Source: Candidatus Solincola jinzensis | GTDB lineage: Bacteria > Actinomycetota > Geothermincolia > Geothermincolales > RBG-13-55-18 | DNA: 7,105 nucleotides | Assembly: GCA_015711875.1 (NCBI GenBank) | Contig: JACVJG010000140.1 | Location: forward strand, 1 to 7,105 | Reading direction: 5' to 3' | Shown: piece after piece, positions 5,051 to 7,105 of the stretch | How positions within the stretch are numbered: the first letter of the stretch is position 1 | Layout of the letters: the number at the start of each line of letters is the position of its first letter | The notes under the pieces: generated by a model | Told to the model about the DNA's origin: nothing | The model's database searches: none | Seen by the model: only the letters and a program-made list of their open reading frames with translations | Made by a program: the position numbers and the translations under genes

Positions 5051-5348
5051 CTTCATATCCCGGTGCGCGAAAAGCCCGCAAAGGGGATAGCCAGGCAGGC
5101 GAGCGCCACATGAAGCTCAAGTGGAAAGAGGACTTCTCGCCGGCGGGCCCGGACAAGTACTCGTAGAGCCGGGGCAGGGAGAAGAAAGAGGTCCTGAGAG
5201 GTCAAGAGAAGGTAACATCTACCATCCATAACGGAATTCGCCGTCGTGGAAATGCGGTCTTTTGGATTATGACTGGAGAACATGCCAGGCTGCTTAAAAA
5301 GATGCCTGGCCGCTTCCCGGTGAGCGAGCCGGGCTTTGCGGGCAAGCA
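5051..5348. other. Upstream region of hsp20 without a supported gene
   Basis: No gene with credible start and composition is visible. A 17-codon frame from ATG 5110 has no support. GCCAGGC (5284-5290) and GCCTGGC (5304-5310) form a perfect 7-bp inverted repeat with a 13-base A-rich spacer, and CCCGG (5316-5320)/CCGGG (5329-5333) a smaller one. Both are in the likely leader or promoter region of hsp20. No CIRCE or HAIR heat-shock operator and no clear -35/-10 pair was found. Confidence 0.4.
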
Positions 5349-5370
5349 TGCCGCGCAAGGAGGTTGTGAC

Positions 5371-5433
5371 CTGACCGGTTTTCGGGGGGTACCTGCTCCG
5401 CTGCGGGCATACTCAGGCACGCGTGCCGCGTAA
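5371..5433 (+). CDS. Possible 20-codon leader peptide (CTG start)
   Basis: The frame starts at CTG 5371, seven bases after a strong AAGGAGG, exactly the geometry of the hsp20 start. It reads LTGFRGVPAPLRAYSGTRAA if the first codon is taken literally. Its TAA overlaps the hsp20 ribosome-binding site. CTG starts are rare, so expression is uncertain; if translated it could couple to or modulate hsp20 initiation. Confidence 0.2.
   Translation: MTGFRGVPAPLRAYSGTRAA
5416..5427. promoter_or_regulatory. 12-bp perfect palindrome just before the hsp20 ribosome-binding site
   Basis: GGCACGCGTGCC is self-complementary and ends four bases before AAGGAGG. The preceding CTCAGGCAC equals the left arm of the repeats at 4857 and 4889, so it may be a repeat arm whose loop was lost. 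It could act as an operator or fold near the initiation site. Confidence 0.35.
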
Positions 5434-5445
5434 GGAGGTTGTGAC

Positions 5446-5895
5446 TTGACCGAGGCTACCTGGGAATTGGACGAGTTCGACGAAATCCTGAACATGCGCA
5501 GCGACATGGAGCGCTTTTTCAGCCATATGCCGCGCTGGAAAAAGCCCTCCGCGGTCTTCGAGAAGGCCTGGAAGCCGCTGTGCGACGTCTACGAGTGCCC
5601 GGACCACTTCACGGTGGTCCTGGAGCTGGCGTGGGTGGACGAGTCGGAGGTCGAGGTGGTGCTGCACGGCAGGGTCCTCACCGTGAGGGGGCAGCGCCGG
5701 CAGTTCAGGCCCCAGAACATGAGCACCGCCCACATGCTGGAGATCAACTACGGCGAGTTCGAGAGGAAGCTCGAGCTGCCGGTGGACATCGACGCGGATG
5801 CCACGCGCGCCGTTTACCGGCGCGGTTTTCTGGAGATCACCCTGCCCAAGCTGAAGCGCGACCGCCTGCGGGAAGTGGACATCCGCAGCGAGTAA
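5446..5895 (+). CDS. hsp20: Small heat-shock protein (Hsp20/alpha-crystallin family)
   Basis: This 149-residue protein has a short variable N-terminus (about 1-40, rich in aromatic and charged residues). It then has an alpha-crystallin domain at about 41-135: WKPLCDVYECPDHFTVVLELAWVD opens it, VLHGRVLTVRGQRR forms the central strands, and YGEFERKLELP and GFLEITLPK close it. The C-terminus has VDI, close to the I-x-I/V anchoring motif. Such proteins are ATP-independent holdases in the cytoplasm that keep unfolding proteins soluble. The start is TTG at 5446 with AAGGAGG seven bases upstream; no in-frame ATG near it has a site. lon starts 34 bp after its stop on the same strand, suggesting a shared stress operon: one protein holds damaged proteins, the other degrades them. 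Length and domain are normal. Confidence 0.93.
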   Translation: MTEATWELDEFDEILNMRSDMERFFSHMPRWKKPSAVFEKAWKPLCDVYECPDHFTVVLELAWVDESEVEVVLHGRVLTVRGQRRQFRPQNMSTAHMLEINYGEFERKLELPVDIDADATRAVYRRGFLEITLPKLKRDRLREVDIRSE

Positions 5896-5929
5896 GCCCG
5901 GTCACGGTTTCGATCACAGGAGGTAAGCC

Positions 5930-7105
5930 TTGCCGGACAACAGTTTTCCCATGGGAATGGCGGAGCCTTATATCCCCGAGGTGCTGCCCGTGCTCCCCTT
6001 GAAGGACACGGTCATCTACCCACATATCATCGTCCCCCTGCTCATCACACGGGAGGAATACGTCAAGCTCATCGACGACGCCCTCACCGCGGACCGCCTG
6101 GTGGCCGCCGTGGCCAGTAGGGAGGAGGTCGAGACCCCACAGCCGGAGCAGATCTACGACATAGGGACCGCCGCCGCCATCATCCGCATGCTCAAGCTGC
6201 CTGACGGCTCCATGCAGCTCTTCGTGCAGGGGGTGCAGCGCATCCGACTGGTGGAATACGTGCAGCGTCAACCCTACCTCAAGGCGAGGGTGGAGAAGGT
6301 CAGGGAGGTCATAGAGGAGTCGGTGGAGCTGGAGGGGCTGGCGCGAAACGTGCTCACCCAGTTCAAAAAGATGGTCTCCCTGGCGCCTTACCTGCCCAAC
6401 GAGATCTTCATCGCGGCCATGAACATCGGCGAGCCCAACAACCTGGCCGACTTCATCGCCTCCAACATCAACATCAGCCTGGAGGAAAAGCAGGAGCTCC
6501 TGGAGGCGCTGGACGTTAAAGTGCGCCTGGAAAAGCTCACCGTCTTCCTCAACAAGGAGATCGAGATCCTGGAGATCGGCTCCAAGATCCAGTCCGAGGT
6601 GCAGACGGAGATGTCCAAGAGCCAGCGGGAGTACTTCCTGCGCGAGCAGCTCAAGGCCATCCAGAAGGAGCTGGGCGAGTTCGACGAGCGCACCATGGAG
6701 ATCAACGAGTTCCGGGAGAAGATAGAGCAGAGCGGGATGCCGGAGGCGGCGCGCAAAGAGGCAGAGCGCGAGCTTGACCGCCTCTCCAAGATGCCGGTGG
6801 CGGCGGCGGAGTACACGGTGGCGCGCACCTACCTGGAATGGCTTACCAGCCTGCCCTGGAACGTTAGCACCGAGGACAACCTGGACATCGCGCGCGCACG
6901 CAAGGTGCTGGACGAGGACCACTACGACCTGGACAAGGTCAAGGACCGCATCATCGAGTACCTCGCGGTGCGCAAGCTCAAGGAGGACATGAAGGGCCCC
7001 ATCCTGTGCTTCGTGGGCCCGCCCGGGGTGGGCAAGACCTCCCTGGGCCAGTCCATCGCCCGCGCCCTGGGGCGGAAGTTCGTGCGCATCTCCCTGGGCG
7101 GGATG
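5930..7105 (+). CDS. lon: ATP-dependent protease Lon (LonA), N-terminal 392 codons
   Basis: The open frame runs past the right edge. The N-terminal LAN substrate-binding domain begins with PEVLPVLPLKDTVIYPH (about 16-32) and extends to about residue 210. The family helix SKSQREYFLREQLKAIQKE (229-247) and the coiled linker follow, then LPWN (about 312). The AAA+ domain opens with Walker A GPPGVGKT (363-370, Lys369), close to its place in E. coli Lon. Walker B and the Ser-Lys protease dyad would lie beyond the window. Lon is a cytoplasmic hexamer that unfolds and degrades misfolded and some regulatory proteins. TTG at 5930 is chosen because AGGAGGT (5918-5924) is five bases upstream; ATGs at 5951 and 5957 are in frame but lack such a site. 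It follows hsp20 by 34 bp with no terminator between, so it is likely co-transcribed. Confidence 0.96.
   Translation, partial: MPDNSFPMGMAEPYIPEVLPVLPLKDTVIYPHIIVPLLITREEYVKLIDDALTADRLVAAVASREEVETPQPEQIYDIGTAAAIIRMLKLPDGSMQLFVQGVQRIRLVEYVQRQPYLKARVEKVREVIEESVELEGLARNVLTQFKKMVSLAPYLPNEIFIAAMNIGEPNNLADFIASNINISLEEKQELLEALDVKVRLEKLTVFLNKEIEILEIGSKIQSEVQTEMSKSQREYFLREQLKAIQKELGEFDERTMEINEFREKIEQSGMPEAARKEAERELDRLSKMPVAAAEYTVARTYLEWLTSLPWNVSTEDNLDIARARKVLDEDHYDLDKVKDRIIEYLAVRKLKEDMKGPILCFVGPPGVGKTSLGQSIARALGRKFVRISLGGM

Larger units (their letters stand above)
5349..5452 (+). repeat. Duplicated ribosome-binding/start region before hsp20
   Basis: The 29-bp segment 5349-5377 recurs at 5424-5452 with 27 of 29 bases identical, 75 bp apart. 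Both contain AAGGAGG (5357-5363 and 5432-5438) and the same 7-base spacer. The downstream copy has the TTG that starts hsp20; the upstream copy has CTG at 5371. From that CTG a 20-codon frame runs to TAA at 5431-5433, whose last two bases are the first AA of the hsp20 AAGGAGG. The upstream copy may be a leader-peptide site or only a duplication relic. Confidence 0.65.

Noticed and set aside
5110..5163. 17-codon ORF starting MKLKWKED
   Set aside because: No ribosome-binding site, very short, and no recognisable similarity.
5837..6922. 361-codon minus-strand frame
   Set aside because: It is antisense to lon, which matches its family throughout; the antisense product is a Leu/His/Val-rich shadow.

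Overview
The window is GC-rich DNA with strong AAGGAGG-type ribosome binding sites and several TTG starts. It is bacterial. An actinobacterial-type lineage is possible, but no marker here fixes the phylum. The window has an accessory left two-thirds and a housekeeping right end.

Left (1-2315): the 5' part of an IS3-family insertion sequence (orfA, and the start of orfB, on the minus strand) has landed inside a plus-strand gene for a zinc-hook, Rad50/SMC-like ATPase. Only the C-terminal part of that ATPase (419-1525) remains next to the IS. It is followed closely by a small PD-(D/E)XK nuclease-like gene with a TTG start and a 69-residue four-cysteine zinc-ribbon-like gene. ATPase plus nuclease plus zinc protein looks like a damaged DNA-processing or anti-phage cassette; that role is inferred.

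Middle (2316-3134): hairpin-forming dispersed repeats come first, then a minus-strand tRNA gene (2678-2750). The tRNA has a GGC (Ala) anticodon but lacks the G3:U70 pair of alanine tRNAs. About 130 bp away is a partial copy of the tRNA 5' half. On the plus strand that copy lies directly behind a near-consensus extended -10 promoter and ends in a terminator-like hairpin, so it could be transcribed as a short RNA complementary to the tRNA. The likely tRNA promoter and the antisense promoter are divergent and share their -35 region.

Right of this (3135-4594) is a complete AbiEi/AbiEii-type toxin-antitoxin pair with a GTGA overlap. AbiEii-family nucleotidyltransferases such as mycobacterial MenT3 modify tRNA 3' ends, so the neighbouring tRNA/anti-tRNA arrangement is notable.

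From 4595 to 5445 there is no convincing full gene. It holds a cluster of the same hairpin repeats and the leader of the next operon, in which the hsp20 ribosome-binding/start region is duplicated. The window ends with a small heat-shock protein gene (hsp20, 5446-5895) and, 34 bp later, the first 392 codons of lon (from 5930), a likely protein-quality-control operon.
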